Source of the DNA: Akkermansia sp.
Lineage (GTDB): Bacteria > Verrucomicrobiota > Verrucomicrobiia > Verrucomicrobiales > Akkermansiaceae
Assembly: GCA_030531305.1 (NCBI GenBank)
Contig: JAUNNT010000018.1
Location: 1 to 37,514 of the forward strand
Length of the DNA stretch: 37,514 nucleotides
Direction of reading: 5' to 3'
The stretch's first letter is position 1; every line of letters begins with the position of its first letter. This document shows positions 14,915-22,252 of the stretch, piece by piece. The position numbers and the translations under genes were made by a program. Under the pieces are notes generated by a model. That model saw only the letters and a program-made list of their open reading frames with translations, was not told where the DNA came from and searched no databases.

Positions 14915-14931
14915 GGCTGAATTTCACTACC

Positions 14932-14959
14932 AGTATAGGCGAGCGGGCGGCGGTGTCAA
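14932..14959 (-). promoter_or_regulatory. Near-consensus promoter of the small exported protein gene
   Basis: TTGACA (14959-14954), a 16-base spacer and TATACT (14937-14932) end 17 bases before the ATG at 14914. It is the best -35 in the window. Confidence 0.8.
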
Positions 14960-14997
14960 GCCAATTTTCCGCCCAATGTGGAATTTTCCGCAAAAAA

Positions 14998-17517
14998 TCA
15001 CTCCCGCGGCGGGTTCATGCCGCCGTCCAGCAGGGCGAACATGTCCATCTGCCCCTCGCACGCCTCCGGCGCGGGCATGCCGGTTTCCGCGGCTTTCTTG
15101 CGGCGGGTGGTCTTGGGCTCGCGTGTGGCGGCGTGCATCTCCAGGTGGGTGAGGATCTGCTTGGCGCGCTCGATGATGGGCTTGGGCAGTCCCGCCAGCC
15201 GCGCCACCTGGATGCCGTACGATTTGTCCGCCGGGCCGGGCAGCACCTTGCGCAGGAACACGATTTCGTCTTTCCACTCGCGCACCTCCACATGGCGGTT
15301 GCTCACGGCGGGGTGGGTTTGCTCCAGGTCGGTCATCTCGTGGTAGTGCGTGGCGAAGAGGGTGCGCGCGCCGATGACGTCGTGCAGGTGCTCCGCCACG
15401 GCCCAGGCGATGGAGAGGCCGTCGAAGGTGGCGGTGCCGCGGCCGATTTCATCCAGGATGACGAGCGAGCGGTTGCCGGCGTTGTTGAGGATGAGGGCGG
15501 TTTCGCTCATCTCCACCATGAAGGTGGACTGGCCCTGCGCGATGTCGTCGCTGGCGCCCACGCGGCAGAAGATGCGGTCCACCAGGCCGATGCGGGCGGA
15601 GTCCGCCGGCACGTAGGAGCCGATTTGCGCCATGAGGGTGATGAGGGCCACCTGGCGGATGTAGGTGCTCTTGCCGGCCATGTTGGGCCCGGTGAGGATG
15701 AGCACGCGGTTGGCCTCCGCGTCCATGTCGGTGTCGTTCGGCACGAACGAGGTGTCGGTGAGCACCTGCTCGATGACGGGATGGCGGCCGTTGAGGATTT
15801 GCAAATCGCGGCTGGTGTCCAGCTGCGGGCGGCAGTAGCGGTGCAGCTGCGCCTTTTCCGCCAGGGAGAGCAGCACGTCCACCTCCGCCAGGGTCTCGCT
15901 GGTGGACTGGATGCGGTCGATGTACTCGCCCACCTTGGCGCGCAGGTCGCAGAAGAGCTCGTACTCCAGCTGGCGCGCGCGCTCGTCCGCCCCCAGGATG
16001 GTGCCCTCCATCTTCTTGAGCTCGTCGGTCACGAACCTTTCCGCGTTGGCGAGGGTTTGCTTGCGCACGTAGCGCCCCTCCGGCACTTTGGAGTAGTTGG
16101 CCTTGGTGACCTCGATGTAGTACCCGAAGACGTTGTTGAAGCGGATTTTCAGGGAGTCGATTCCGGTTTCCCGGCGCTCGCGTGCCTCCAGCTCGGCGAG
16201 CCAGTTCTTGCCGTCGCGCGAGGCGGCGCGCAGCTCGTCCAGCTGGGCGTCGTAGCCGTCGCGTATCATGCCGCCCTCCTTGATGGTGACGGGCGGCTCG
16301 TCCACCATGGCGTGCAACAGCAGCTCCGTGAGCTCCGCGAAGTCGCCCACCCGACCCGGCAGCGGCGCGAAGACGGGTACCTTGTCGGCCAGGGCGGACA
16401 AGTCGGATGCGATGTCCGGCAGCTGCTGCAGGGATGCGCCCAGAGCCAGCAGATCGCGCCCGTTTCCGGCCCCCTGGGAGAGGCGGGAGATCAGGCGCTC
16501 GGTGTCGCGCACGCCTTTCAGGGAGGCGCGCAGCTTGGTCATGAGGAAGGGCTCCTGCAGGAAGCCGCCGATGATTTCCTGGCGGCGCAGCAGCTCGTCC
16601 ATGTCGCAGATGGGATGCAGGATCCAATCGCGCAGCTTGCGCGCGCCCATGGGGGTGGAGGTGTTGTCCAGCGCGCCCAGGAGGGTGTTCTTCACGCCGC
16701 CGCGGGCCTCCACCAAATCGAGGTTGCGGCGGCTGGCGGTGTCGATGAGCACGGCGTTGTCGGTGGCGCGCAGGGAGAGTTTCCGAAGGTGGTCGGTGGT
16801 GCGGCGCAGCTGGTGTTTCAGGTAGTGCAGGATGGCGGCGGCGGCGCCGAGCGCGGCGCTCAGGTGCGCGCAGCCGAAGCCCTGCAGCGAGTGCACGCGG
16901 AAGTGGCTTTCCAGGAACGGCACCGCCACGCCGGGCAGGAAGGTGTAGCCGTCGTAGTACTGCGTCACCGGCACGCCGGGGAAGTCGTCGCGCTGCTCGT
17001 CGCTCAGCAGCAGCTCGCTGGGGCGGATGCGCTCCAGCTCTTCCGCCAGGGACTCCAGGCTGGGGTAGTCCGCCACGGTGAACTCGCCCGTGGTGTGGTC
17101 GGCGCAGGCCAGTCCCCAGGCGTTCTTCTCATGGTAGCAGGCGGCAATGTAGTTGTGCTCCCCGCTCTCCAGCAGCGACAGGTCCGCCAGCGTGCCGGCG
17201 GAAACGATGCGCGTGATTTCGCGCTCCACCAGCTTGCCCGGCACGGGGTCGGTCATCTGGTCTGCAATCGCCACGCGCTTGCCCAGCTTCACAATCTGGC
17301 CGATGTAGCCCTCCGCCGCGTGGAACGGCACCCCGCACATCGGGATGGTCTGTCGCTTCGTCAGCGTGAGCCCCAGCGCCGCGGAGCACTCCTGCGCGTC
17401 CTCGAAGAACATCTCGTAAAAGTCCCCCACGCGGAAGAACAGCCACACGTCCTCCGGCAGCGCCTGCTTCATCCGCAGGTACTGGTCCATCATCGGGCTG
17501 AGCGTGTTTTCCGCCAT
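14998..17517 (-). CDS. mutS: DNA mismatch repair ATPase MutS
   Basis: MutS scans for mismatches and starts methyl-independent or strand-directed repair with MutL. The 839-residue protein shows the N-terminal mismatch-binding motif GDFYEMF (about 31-37, the Phe-x-Glu wedge) and PMCGVPFHAAEGYI. The clamp and lever region contains FGYYIEVTKAN and RYVRKQTLANAERFVTDEL. The ATPase has Walker A TGPNMAGKSTYIRQ (near 609), the Walker B region ILDEIGRGTATFDGLSIAWA (near 688) and the signature FATHYHEM. The C-terminus is normal for family I MutS. The ATG follows a promoter by 15 bases. mutL is not adjacent. It is divergent from a DNA alkylation repair gene, so both repair genes share a 129-base intergenic region. 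Confidence 0.97.
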   Translation of the reverse strand: MAENTLSPMMDQYLRMKQALPEDVWLFFRVGDFYEMFFEDAQECSAALGLTLTKRQTIPMCGVPFHAAEGYIGQIVKLGKRVAIADQMTDPVPGKLVEREITRIVSAGTLADLSLLESGEHNYIAACYHEKNAWGLACADHTTGEFTVADYPSLESLAEELERIRPSELLLSDEQRDDFPGVPVTQYYDGYTFLPGVAVPFLESHFRVHSLQGFGCAHLSAALGAAAAILHYLKHQLRRTTDHLRKLSLRATDNAVLIDTASRRNLDLVEARGGVKNTLLGALDNTSTPMGARKLRDWILHPICDMDELLRRQEIIGGFLQEPFLMTKLRASLKGVRDTERLISRLSQGAGNGRDLLALGASLQQLPDIASDLSALADKVPVFAPLPGRVGDFAELTELLLHAMVDEPPVTIKEGGMIRDGYDAQLDELRAASRDGKNWLAELEARERRETGIDSLKIRFNNVFGYYIEVTKANYSKVPEGRYVRKQTLANAERFVTDELKKMEGTILGADERARQLEYELFCDLRAKVGEYIDRIQSTSETLAEVDVLLSLAEKAQLHRYCRPQLDTSRDLQILNGRHPVIEQVLTDTSFVPNDTDMDAEANRVLILTGPNMAGKSTYIRQVALITLMAQIGSYVPADSARIGLVDRIFCRVGASDDIAQGQSTFMVEMSETALILNNAGNRSLVILDEIGRGTATFDGLSIAWAVAEHLHDVIGARTLFATHYHEMTDLEQTHPAVSNRHVEVREWKDEIVFLRKVLPGPADKSYGIQVARLAGLPKPIIERAKQILTHLEMHAATREPKTTRRKKAAETGMPAPEACEGQMDMFALLDGGMNPPRE

Positions 17518-17532
17518 GCGCTGTGCTCCCCG

Positions 17533-17561
17533 AGTCTAGCGGCTTTCCACGTCCTTTTCAA
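17533..17561 (-). promoter_or_regulatory. Sigma-70-type promoter of mutS
   Basis: TTGAAA (17561-17556), a 17-base spacer and TAGACT (17538-17533) end 15 bases before the ATG at 17517. Confidence 0.7.
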
Positions 17562-17611
17562 GCATTTTCCTCGGCCTGCGCACAATGGTGGAGGGAAGGG
17601 GAGGTTTGTTC

Positions 17612-17640
17612 TGTTCATCACCCGCCGCAGCGGGTATACT
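17612..17640 (+). promoter_or_regulatory. Candidate promoter of the DNA alkylation repair gene, predicted leaderless
   Basis: TATACT (17635-17640) ends 6 bases before the GTG at 17647. The best -35 at 17-base spacing is the poor TGTTCA (17612-17617), so an activator may be needed or the assignment may be wrong. Confidence 0.4.
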
Positions 17641-17646
17641 GGGTGT

Positions 17647-18309
17647 GTGAAGACCGGCGAAATCAGGGCGCGACTGCAGGAAATGGCGGAGCCGCGGTAT
17701 GCGGCGTTCGCGGGCGGCCTGCTGCCCGACAACCGGCACCCCTTGCTCGGGGTGAGGCTGCCGCGGCTGCGCCGCTTGGCGCGCGAGCTGGCGCAAGCCG
17801 ACGATGCACGCGCCCTGTTGGCCCGCGTGCCGGGCATGCGCGCCGCGTTCGAGGAAATCATGCTCCGCGGGTTCGTGGCGGGATACGCGCCCGGGCTCGA
17901 CTTCGCGGAACGCTGCGCCTGCATCGACCGTTTGGTGCCGTTCCTCGACAACTGGAGCCTGTGCGATTCCTGCTGCGCCACCTACCGCTTTGTCCGCCTC
18001 CACCGCGAGGCCGCCTGGGAGTGGCTGCTGCCCTACACCCGCAGCAACGCGGAATACGAGCGCCGGTTCGGCATCGTGATGCTCCTGGACCACTTCATCC
18101 AAGACCCCGCCTGGGCTCCCCGCATCGCGCGCCTCCTCCCCACCGTCACCCCCGGCGCCCACTACAGCGACATGGCCGTAGCCTGGTGCGCCTGCGAGCT
18201 CTGTCTCCGCCACCCCCACCTATCCTCCACCCTACTCACCACTCTCCCGCCCCCTCTCCGCCACCTCACCCACCGCAAACTCCGCGAATCCCGCCGAAAA
18301 TTGGGGTGA
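17647..18309 (+). CDS. DNA alkylation repair protein (AlkD-like HEAT-repeat glycosylase)
   Basis: A 220-residue all-helical protein of the DNA alkylation repair family, whose AlkD members remove bulky or positively charged alkylated bases. Typical segments are LGVRLPRLRRLARELAQ, FEEIMLRGFVAGYA, LVPFLDNWSLCDSCCATYRF, EYERRFGIVMLLDHFI, YSDMAVAWCACELC and LTHRKLRESRRKLG. The D-N-W-x-x-C-D-S element contains the Trp and Asp that line the active-site cleft in this family. The start is GTG at 17647; an internal ATG at 17683 would also keep the domain nearly whole. The 3' end, from about 18220, is very rich in C, unlike the rest of the gene. It is divergent from mutS, which makes a small DNA repair locus, though no shared regulator site is obvious. 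Confidence 0.87.
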   Translation: MKTGEIRARLQEMAEPRYAAFAGGLLPDNRHPLLGVRLPRLRRLARELAQADDARALLARVPGMRAAFEEIMLRGFVAGYAPGLDFAERCACIDRLVPFLDNWSLCDSCCATYRFVRLHREAAWEWLLPYTRSNAEYERRFGIVMLLDHFIQDPAWAPRIARLLPTVTPGAHYSDMAVAWCACELCLRHPHLSSTLLTTLPPPLRHLTHRKLRESRRKLG

Positions 18310-18317
18310 TGAAAACT

Positions 18318-18335
18318 CCGCGCCGTTAGGCGCGG
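18318..18335. repeat. Third copy of hairpin CCGCGCC-GTTA-GGCGCGG
   Basis: The arms match the hairpins at 2740 and 11719 and the loop differs. It directly follows the stop codon of the alkylation repair gene. Confidence 0.8.
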
Positions 18336-18471
18336 CTAACTTTGAGCCACTCGGTGGCGTTCTCAAATTTAGCCCCACGCGGGAGCGTGGGGGGGTGACC
18401 ACGCGTGCGTTGCAATTAACTGAACCCCGCCTGGCGGGGTGGATTCACGCTAAGGCATGCTCCTCTCTGAG
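18336..18471 (-). repeat. Palindromic repeat family, copy 4 (inverted)
   Basis: This is an inverted copy of the element at 11521-11646: 27 bases at 18362-18388 and 17 bases at 18434-18450 are exact reverse complements of it. Its core hairpin is CCCCGC-CAG-GCGGGG when read on the minus strand. Confidence 0.82.
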
Positions 18472-18815
18472 GTCCGTCACCGCCAATCAATCACCTCCGC
18501 GCGTGTACATACAGGGGGGTATTTTGGCGGGATTGCCCGATTTTTTGGCGTTTGTTTCGCATATAGGGTGATTTTCACAGAATGGCGCAAGGTGTGGCAT
18601 CCGCGCCGGGCGCTCGTGTTTCACATTTTCATCTATTGATTATAAGTGTGTTACGGGTTGGCGAAATTTATTCCGCCGTTCTTGTGTCATACTCTTGACT
18701 TTGACCGAATTTCCGTTGTAAGGTGACCATACGGGCCTGCCCTTCCGACTACCCAGAACAACCCTCGCGGTAGGGGGCGCGCCCGACTCAAAAACAACAT
18801 ACCCCAATAAATACA
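18472..18815. other. Gene-free AT-richer stretch between the repeat and the small ORF at 18816
   Basis: I see no convincing gene here. The stretch holds a weak hairpin with a T6 run (CGGG-ATTG-CCCG, 18528-18546), which may end transcription from the repair gene. Several AT-rich boxes follow, but no promoter I would defend. A 60-codon frame at 18457-18639 has no start signal or protein-like composition. Confidence 0.5.
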
Positions 18816-19046
18816 ATGATATACGGCATTAAGCAACCTGGAATCGGCACCACATTGGTGATCATCAAGAACGAGGATGGCTATCAGCTCTACTCCGAGT
18901 GCTTCGGCGGCACCCCGGATCAGGTCCAAGTCCTCGGCAGTGGCGACTCCGTCACCATCTTGGCTGATTGCCCCGGCAATCACCAAGGCAAGTTGATCAC
19001 CCAAGTGGACAAAACTAACGTCAAGGTCACCCCCGTCAATTACTAA
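18816..19046 (+). CDS. Small hypothetical protein (76 aa)
   Basis: A 76-residue soluble protein with a beta-strand-like pattern (MIYGIKQPGIGTTLVIIKNE, YQLYSECFGG, VQVLGSGDSVTILADCPG, KLITQVDKTNVKVTPVNY). It has no signal peptide, membrane segment or known motif. The composition is ordinary protein-like with good use of the codon third position, which supports coding. It is the first gene of the accessory stretch, and its stop is followed by a long GC hairpin at 19095-19121. A small antitoxin, inhibitor or carrier role cannot be told apart from the sequence. Confidence 0.6.
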   Translation: MIYGIKQPGIGTTLVIIKNEDGYQLYSECFGGTPDQVQVLGSGDSVTILADCPGNHQGKLITQVDKTNVKVTPVNY

Positions 19047-19094
19047 TTGGTCATTTATGAGCATCTTAAGTCACTAGTACGCCCATACCCCACA

Positions 19095-19121
19095 GCGGCG
19101 GGGAGCGCTCCTCCCCGCCGC
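19095..19121 (+). terminator. GC-rich hairpin, possible attenuator or terminator
   Basis: GCGGCGGGGAG-CGCTC-CTCCCCGCCGC forms an 11-bp perfect stem, followed by a pyrimidine-rich but not uniform T tract (CTCAACCTTTCCTT). It lies between the 76-aa and 233-aa genes. Confidence 0.55.
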
Positions 19122-19153
19122 CTCAACCTTTCCTTACAAACTTTTCACATACT

Positions 19154-19855
19154 ATGAGTTTCTACAATAACCTTTCATCAGCCGAAAAACTTCGCTTGAC
19201 CGAGCTGGTGCTTCCCCAATTGGATGAGCAACTTGCCATCGCTCGCAAAATTGCCGCCGACTTGATGAACAATGGAGTCCTTGGATTCGGTTATTCGCGT
19301 CTCTATACACGAGATAAAAAGGCACATTGCGAAGAGCAATGTTTTCATATGGATCAGCCGGATGCTTCATACAGCTTCATTGAAGTTGGTTATGAATGGC
19401 GCGGAAGAGGTGATGGCGGTCCCATGGTGCCGCGCCCATACGTAAAATGGAACAAGGATGGTGCTGACTATTCCATCAAATGGAATATGGATCCAAACGC
19501 CTCCAGACGGGAAACAATTGCTAGGAAGTTTTTGTGCTTTCGCTGGAATGGGAGTGTCCTTCGGCGAATTCGCAAAATCACGGCATTTGAGTTCGAAACT
19601 TCCCACAATGACGACGGCGTGTGTTTTCAAATGAACCAGCGGGAACTGGACAGCATGCCTGTTGCCTTGCATGATTCATTATGCAATGCCCTTGCCGCGC
19701 TTAAGTATCAAAGCGAAAATGTCATCAAATGTATTTCCACCGCTTCAACGCGAAAGAAAATGGATGATAGGAAAAATACGATGCGCCATGTTGAAGAGCT
19801 TCTCGAGCAAGCGGGCAACACGAAAACCACCACAACCAACCATGGTAAGCAATAA
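19154..19855 (+). CDS. Hypothetical protein (233 aa) of the accessory island
   Basis: A 233-residue soluble protein that I do not recognise. It opens with a helical segment (LSSAEKLRLTELVLPQLDEQ), then a mixed region with several aromatic strands (FIEVGYEWRGRG, YVKWNKDGADYSIKWNM, FEFETSHNDDGVCFQMNQ). It ends in a charged helical tail with a run of Thr and Asn (TKTTTTNHGKQ). There is no signal peptide or membrane segment. Base composition is clearly lower in G+C than the chromosome genes on either side, suggesting recent transfer. The stop is only 6 bases before the next ATG, so it probably forms an operon with the 299-residue gene. Confidence 0.7.
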   Translation: MSFYNNLSSAEKLRLTELVLPQLDEQLAIARKIAADLMNNGVLGFGYSRLYTRDKKAHCEEQCFHMDQPDASYSFIEVGYEWRGRGDGGPMVPRPYVKWNKDGADYSIKWNMDPNASRRETIARKFLCFRWNGSVLRRIRKITAFEFETSHNDDGVCFQMNQRELDSMPVALHDSLCNALAALKYQSENVIKCISTASTRKKMDDRKNTMRHVEELLEQAGNTKTTTTNHGKQ

Positions 19856-19861
19856 TCAGCC

Positions 19862-20761
19862 ATGACCATCTCCACATGCATGAACCGGTACGGCACTCCC
19901 CTTTACAGGGCGGTGCCGGAACCCGAGCGCCCCGGCTGGAACTTCCGCCCAAACGCCCTGACCGCCTACGACGAGCTGGCGGGCAGTAGAGGTAATATTT
20001 TCGACAGCGTTGTCAGCTCGCCCGCAGGACAGGTTGTTGCCGGCGTGAGCCCGGCGCAGTTGTTTGTCCTGCGCGTACTGGCGGGGGAGAACCGCCCCAG
20101 TCTCTATATCAGCACGCGCGGGCAGGCCGAACGCCTGAAGGCCACATTCCAGGCCATCTGGAAGGCCCTGTGCCCCCATTTCGACTTCGCCGACACCAAT
20201 CCCCGCACCCACACGGAACGCTTTTCCGAGTTCGTGGATGTCGGCCCTTGGAGCACAATCGACCTGTTCTTCTTCGTGCGCGAACGCCAGGCGGCGTTGG
20301 GGAAACGCCACGGCTCCCTCGGCTACCTGGTGCTGGACTGCGAGTCGGATATCGCCGCCGACACCCAGCTGGGCCTGTGGAACACCCCCGACTCTCATCG
20401 GAACTGGCTGATCGAGCTGGCCTGTGCCCGCCCCTACGAACCCATGCCGCTTTTCCTCGTCTACCCAGCAGAAACCCTTGTCCCCGCGCCGGACGAGCCG
20501 TACATGCTCCCGCCCAACTGGTACCGCGAATGCCTGCCGGATCAGCTCGTCCAAGTTGCCATCCCCGCCAACTCCGCCCCCGGGCCCGACTTCACAGAAA
20601 TCGACATAACCGTCCAACGCAGCGAATACGGCCGCCCCGGCACCATCCACGCCCTCTGGGACCACCAAGCCCAAGCCCTCCGCACCCCCTCAGACTGCGA
20701 TTGCTGCTACACAGAAGGCTGCCCAGAGGAGCCGGCGGAGGAGGGGGAGAGCTTGACCTGA
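19862..20761 (+). CDS. Hypothetical protein (299 aa), possible RecA-like fold without a P-loop
   Basis: A 299-residue soluble protein without a confident family. The segment SPAGQVVAGVSPAQLFVLRV, then PSLYISTRG, then GYLVLDCESDI (about residues 52-160) follows the strand, loop, helix, strand and Walker-B-like order of RecA/DnaB-type ATPases. However, the loop lacks the GKT/GKS residues needed to bind ATP. This comparison is inference from pattern only. The C-terminus has a cysteine cluster (DCDCCYTEGC) that could bind a metal. Unlike its upstream partner at 19154 and the gene at 20933, its G+C content matches the main chromosome, so the cassette is mosaic. It is probably co-transcribed with the 233-residue gene. 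Confidence 0.68.
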   Translation: MTISTCMNRYGTPLYRAVPEPERPGWNFRPNALTAYDELAGSRGNIFDSVVSSPAGQVVAGVSPAQLFVLRVLAGENRPSLYISTRGQAERLKATFQAIWKALCPHFDFADTNPRTHTERFSEFVDVGPWSTIDLFFFVRERQAALGKRHGSLGYLVLDCESDIAADTQLGLWNTPDSHRNWLIELACARPYEPMPLFLVYPAETLVPAPDEPYMLPPNWYRECLPDQLVQVAIPANSAPGPDFTEIDITVQRSEYGRPGTIHALWDHQAQALRTPSDCDCCYTEGCPEEPAEEGESLT

Positions 20762-20791
20762 TCGTTTTTTTCAACTTTTTTCTTGACCTGA
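20752..20791. repeat. Short direct repeat CTTGACCTGA flanking T-runs
   Basis: The 10-mer CTTGACCTGA occurs at 20752-20761 (overlapping the stop codon) and again at 20782-20791, with two T-runs between. This could be slippage or a small duplication; no stable hairpin accompanies the T-runs. Confidence 0.5.
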
Positions 20792-20834
20792 AAGTGACAG
20801 CATGCTAACTAGTACTATCTTTTCTTCGTGCAGT

Positions 20835-20871
20835 AGCCCGCGCTTTCGCGCATCGCGCGTAACGCTGGGCT
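20835..20871. repeat. GC-rich imperfect hairpin upstream of the 391-aa gene
   Basis: AGCCC and GGGCT close a cluster of nested GCGC/CGCG arms. It sits in otherwise AT-rich DNA about 60 bases before the next gene. It may be a terminator for the upstream operon or a further repeat module. Confidence 0.4.
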
Positions 20872-20932
20872 TTGGAAAAGCAAAAGCGCCGTTATTACGG
20901 TATTCATTATAAACAAACAACATTAATAATAT

Positions 20933-22108
20933 ATGAAAATTGAAGTAGGTGAATCGTTGATTTACTCGTGGCTCCGCCATGTTAAGAAGTGCCAAATCGC
21001 GCAAACGAATTGGAAAACATCACCTTTGTGGAAGGCAGCGCCTGACCGCAAAGAAGATATGCGAGCAGTTGTTGCTGAAATCCAGCAACACTTTATCGCG
21101 TTAAATTTAAACGTTTTCAAGAATGATCAAGATCTAGAACAAGCACTCAGACAAGTGGAGGGTGATGTCATCGGAATATCTTGGTTTAGCGGGGAACCAA
21201 CATTGTACGCTGCGGAAAGCGCGTTTCATGAGTCTGGATTGAATTATGGTCCAAAAGAGGTTACATGCGCAAAAGTTATTTCCAAGTTAGCTAGGACAGC
21301 TATTGCACTGCAAATATTCCTGCCTGGGCTCAAGAGCGAACTGTTTTTTGCTGCGCCAAAGATCCACAACAATATCATGGAAATCCTTCCTAAAGCAATT
21401 AGTGAGCTGAATGCCATATTTGAAAGACATTCCATGAATTGCAAGGCGCGTCTTATCGCGAACGGTGGCTTCCAAAGAGAAATTCTCGAACCAGTAAAAG
21501 CTTTGCAAGAAAATGTTTCAGATACATCGGAAATCTTCTTACGGAGCCTCCAAATGGTCAACCTTTTTTCACGAGGCCGGAGACATACGGATATCATTGA
21601 GTTTGTGGACGAGAATGAGGTTAGCGGAAATGACGAGGATGAGGATAGCTGGATAGAGGATGAGGAGGTTAGCGGAATAGATGATGAGGAGTTTGGCGAG
21701 ATTGAAGATAATATTTTTGCCCCACGAGATGAAAGGAGAACCATAAGGCCTGTAATGAGATATTCCGGAAGAGAATTCAATAAGGTAACCGCTTCTGGCA
21801 CGGTTGATAATTATCCAGACTTGAGCTGGATGAATATCCGCGTTGCCAAATTGAATCATGAAAGATTAAATGGTCGGCAGTTTTATTTTTATTGCAATGT
21901 TCACAATATAGAATACTTGTATTCGGCCGATGTAGAAGCCTTGCGCAATTTCTGTTTGTCGTGCAAAATCATAGAGAATCAACCTAGACGATACTCTTTT
22001 TATATCGACTATGATAGGGGCATACTCCGAGCGAATCCTGGTGGAGGTAATGTTACGCTCCAACTTCAGCGGCTTCCAGTGGATTATTGTGAATTACATA
22101 GAGAATAA
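20933..22108 (+). CDS. AT-rich accessory protein, possible PD-(D/E)XK-like nuclease domain plus C-terminal domain
   Basis: A 391-residue soluble protein. The opening EVGESLIYSWLRHVKKCQ and the segment QVEGDVIGISW, TLYAAESAFHESGLNYG (residues 75-106) match a widespread family I associate with a PD-(D/E)XK nuclease core. Here Asp78 and Glu95 would be the metal-binding acids. The usual lysine two residues later is absent (Glu-Ser-Ala), so activity is uncertain or uses another Lys such as Lys108 or Lys117. SELFFAAPKI and CKARLIANGGFQREILEP continue the fold. An acidic linker (about 220-262) contains a duplicated VSG-acidic unit. A C-terminal domain (about 280-391) is unrecognised. The gene is markedly AT-rich relative to its neighbours, pointing to transfer. 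Nuclease function is inference. Confidence 0.7.
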   Translation: MKIEVGESLIYSWLRHVKKCQIAQTNWKTSPLWKAAPDRKEDMRAVVAEIQQHFIALNLNVFKNDQDLEQALRQVEGDVIGISWFSGEPTLYAAESAFHESGLNYGPKEVTCAKVISKLARTAIALQIFLPGLKSELFFAAPKIHNNIMEILPKAISELNAIFERHSMNCKARLIANGGFQREILEPVKALQENVSDTSEIFLRSLQMVNLFSRGRRHTDIIEFVDENEVSGNDEDEDSWIEDEEVSGIDDEEFGEIEDNIFAPRDERRTIRPVMRYSGREFNKVTASGTVDNYPDLSWMNIRVAKLNHERLNGRQFYFYCNVHNIEYLYSADVEALRNFCLSCKIIENQPRRYSFYIDYDRGILRANPGGGNVTLQLQRLPVDYCELHRE

Positions 22109-22180
22109 TAGTTTCAAGCATTAAACAGGCTGCCATGTCAACAAGTGCGGCAGTAGACGCGCGTGACATGGCGCCCTTAA

Positions 22181-22245
22181 TGCTCCGAACCATTCCTGCA
22201 AGCGGAGTTATGGGATAGTATGCGAAGTGGACCCACATAGTGTTC
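22181..22245 (+). repeat. Palindromic repeat family, copy 5
   Basis: GCTCCGAACCATTCCTGCAA, then GCGGAGTTATGGG and TATGC, aligns with copy 1 (GCCCCGAACCACCCCGGCAA, then GCGGGGTTATGGGG and CATGC). It marks the downstream end of the accessory stretch and precedes the ankyrin genes. Confidence 0.72.
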
Positions 22246-22252
22246 CAATCCC

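Noticed and set aside
14953..18309. A very long plus-strand frame covering mutS on the opposite strand and continuing into the alkylation repair gene
   Set aside because: The part before 17647 is antisense to mutS, rich in His, Val, Gly and Gln as expected from a GC-rich shadow frame, and has no domain. Only the last 220 codons are real.
18457..18639. A 60-codon plus-strand frame after repeat copy 4
   Set aside because: No promoter or ribosome site, atypical composition, and it overlaps the repeat edge.
18310..18815. A tRNA gene or attachment site as the island boundary
   Set aside because: I found no cloverleaf or acceptor-end pattern and no integrase gene.
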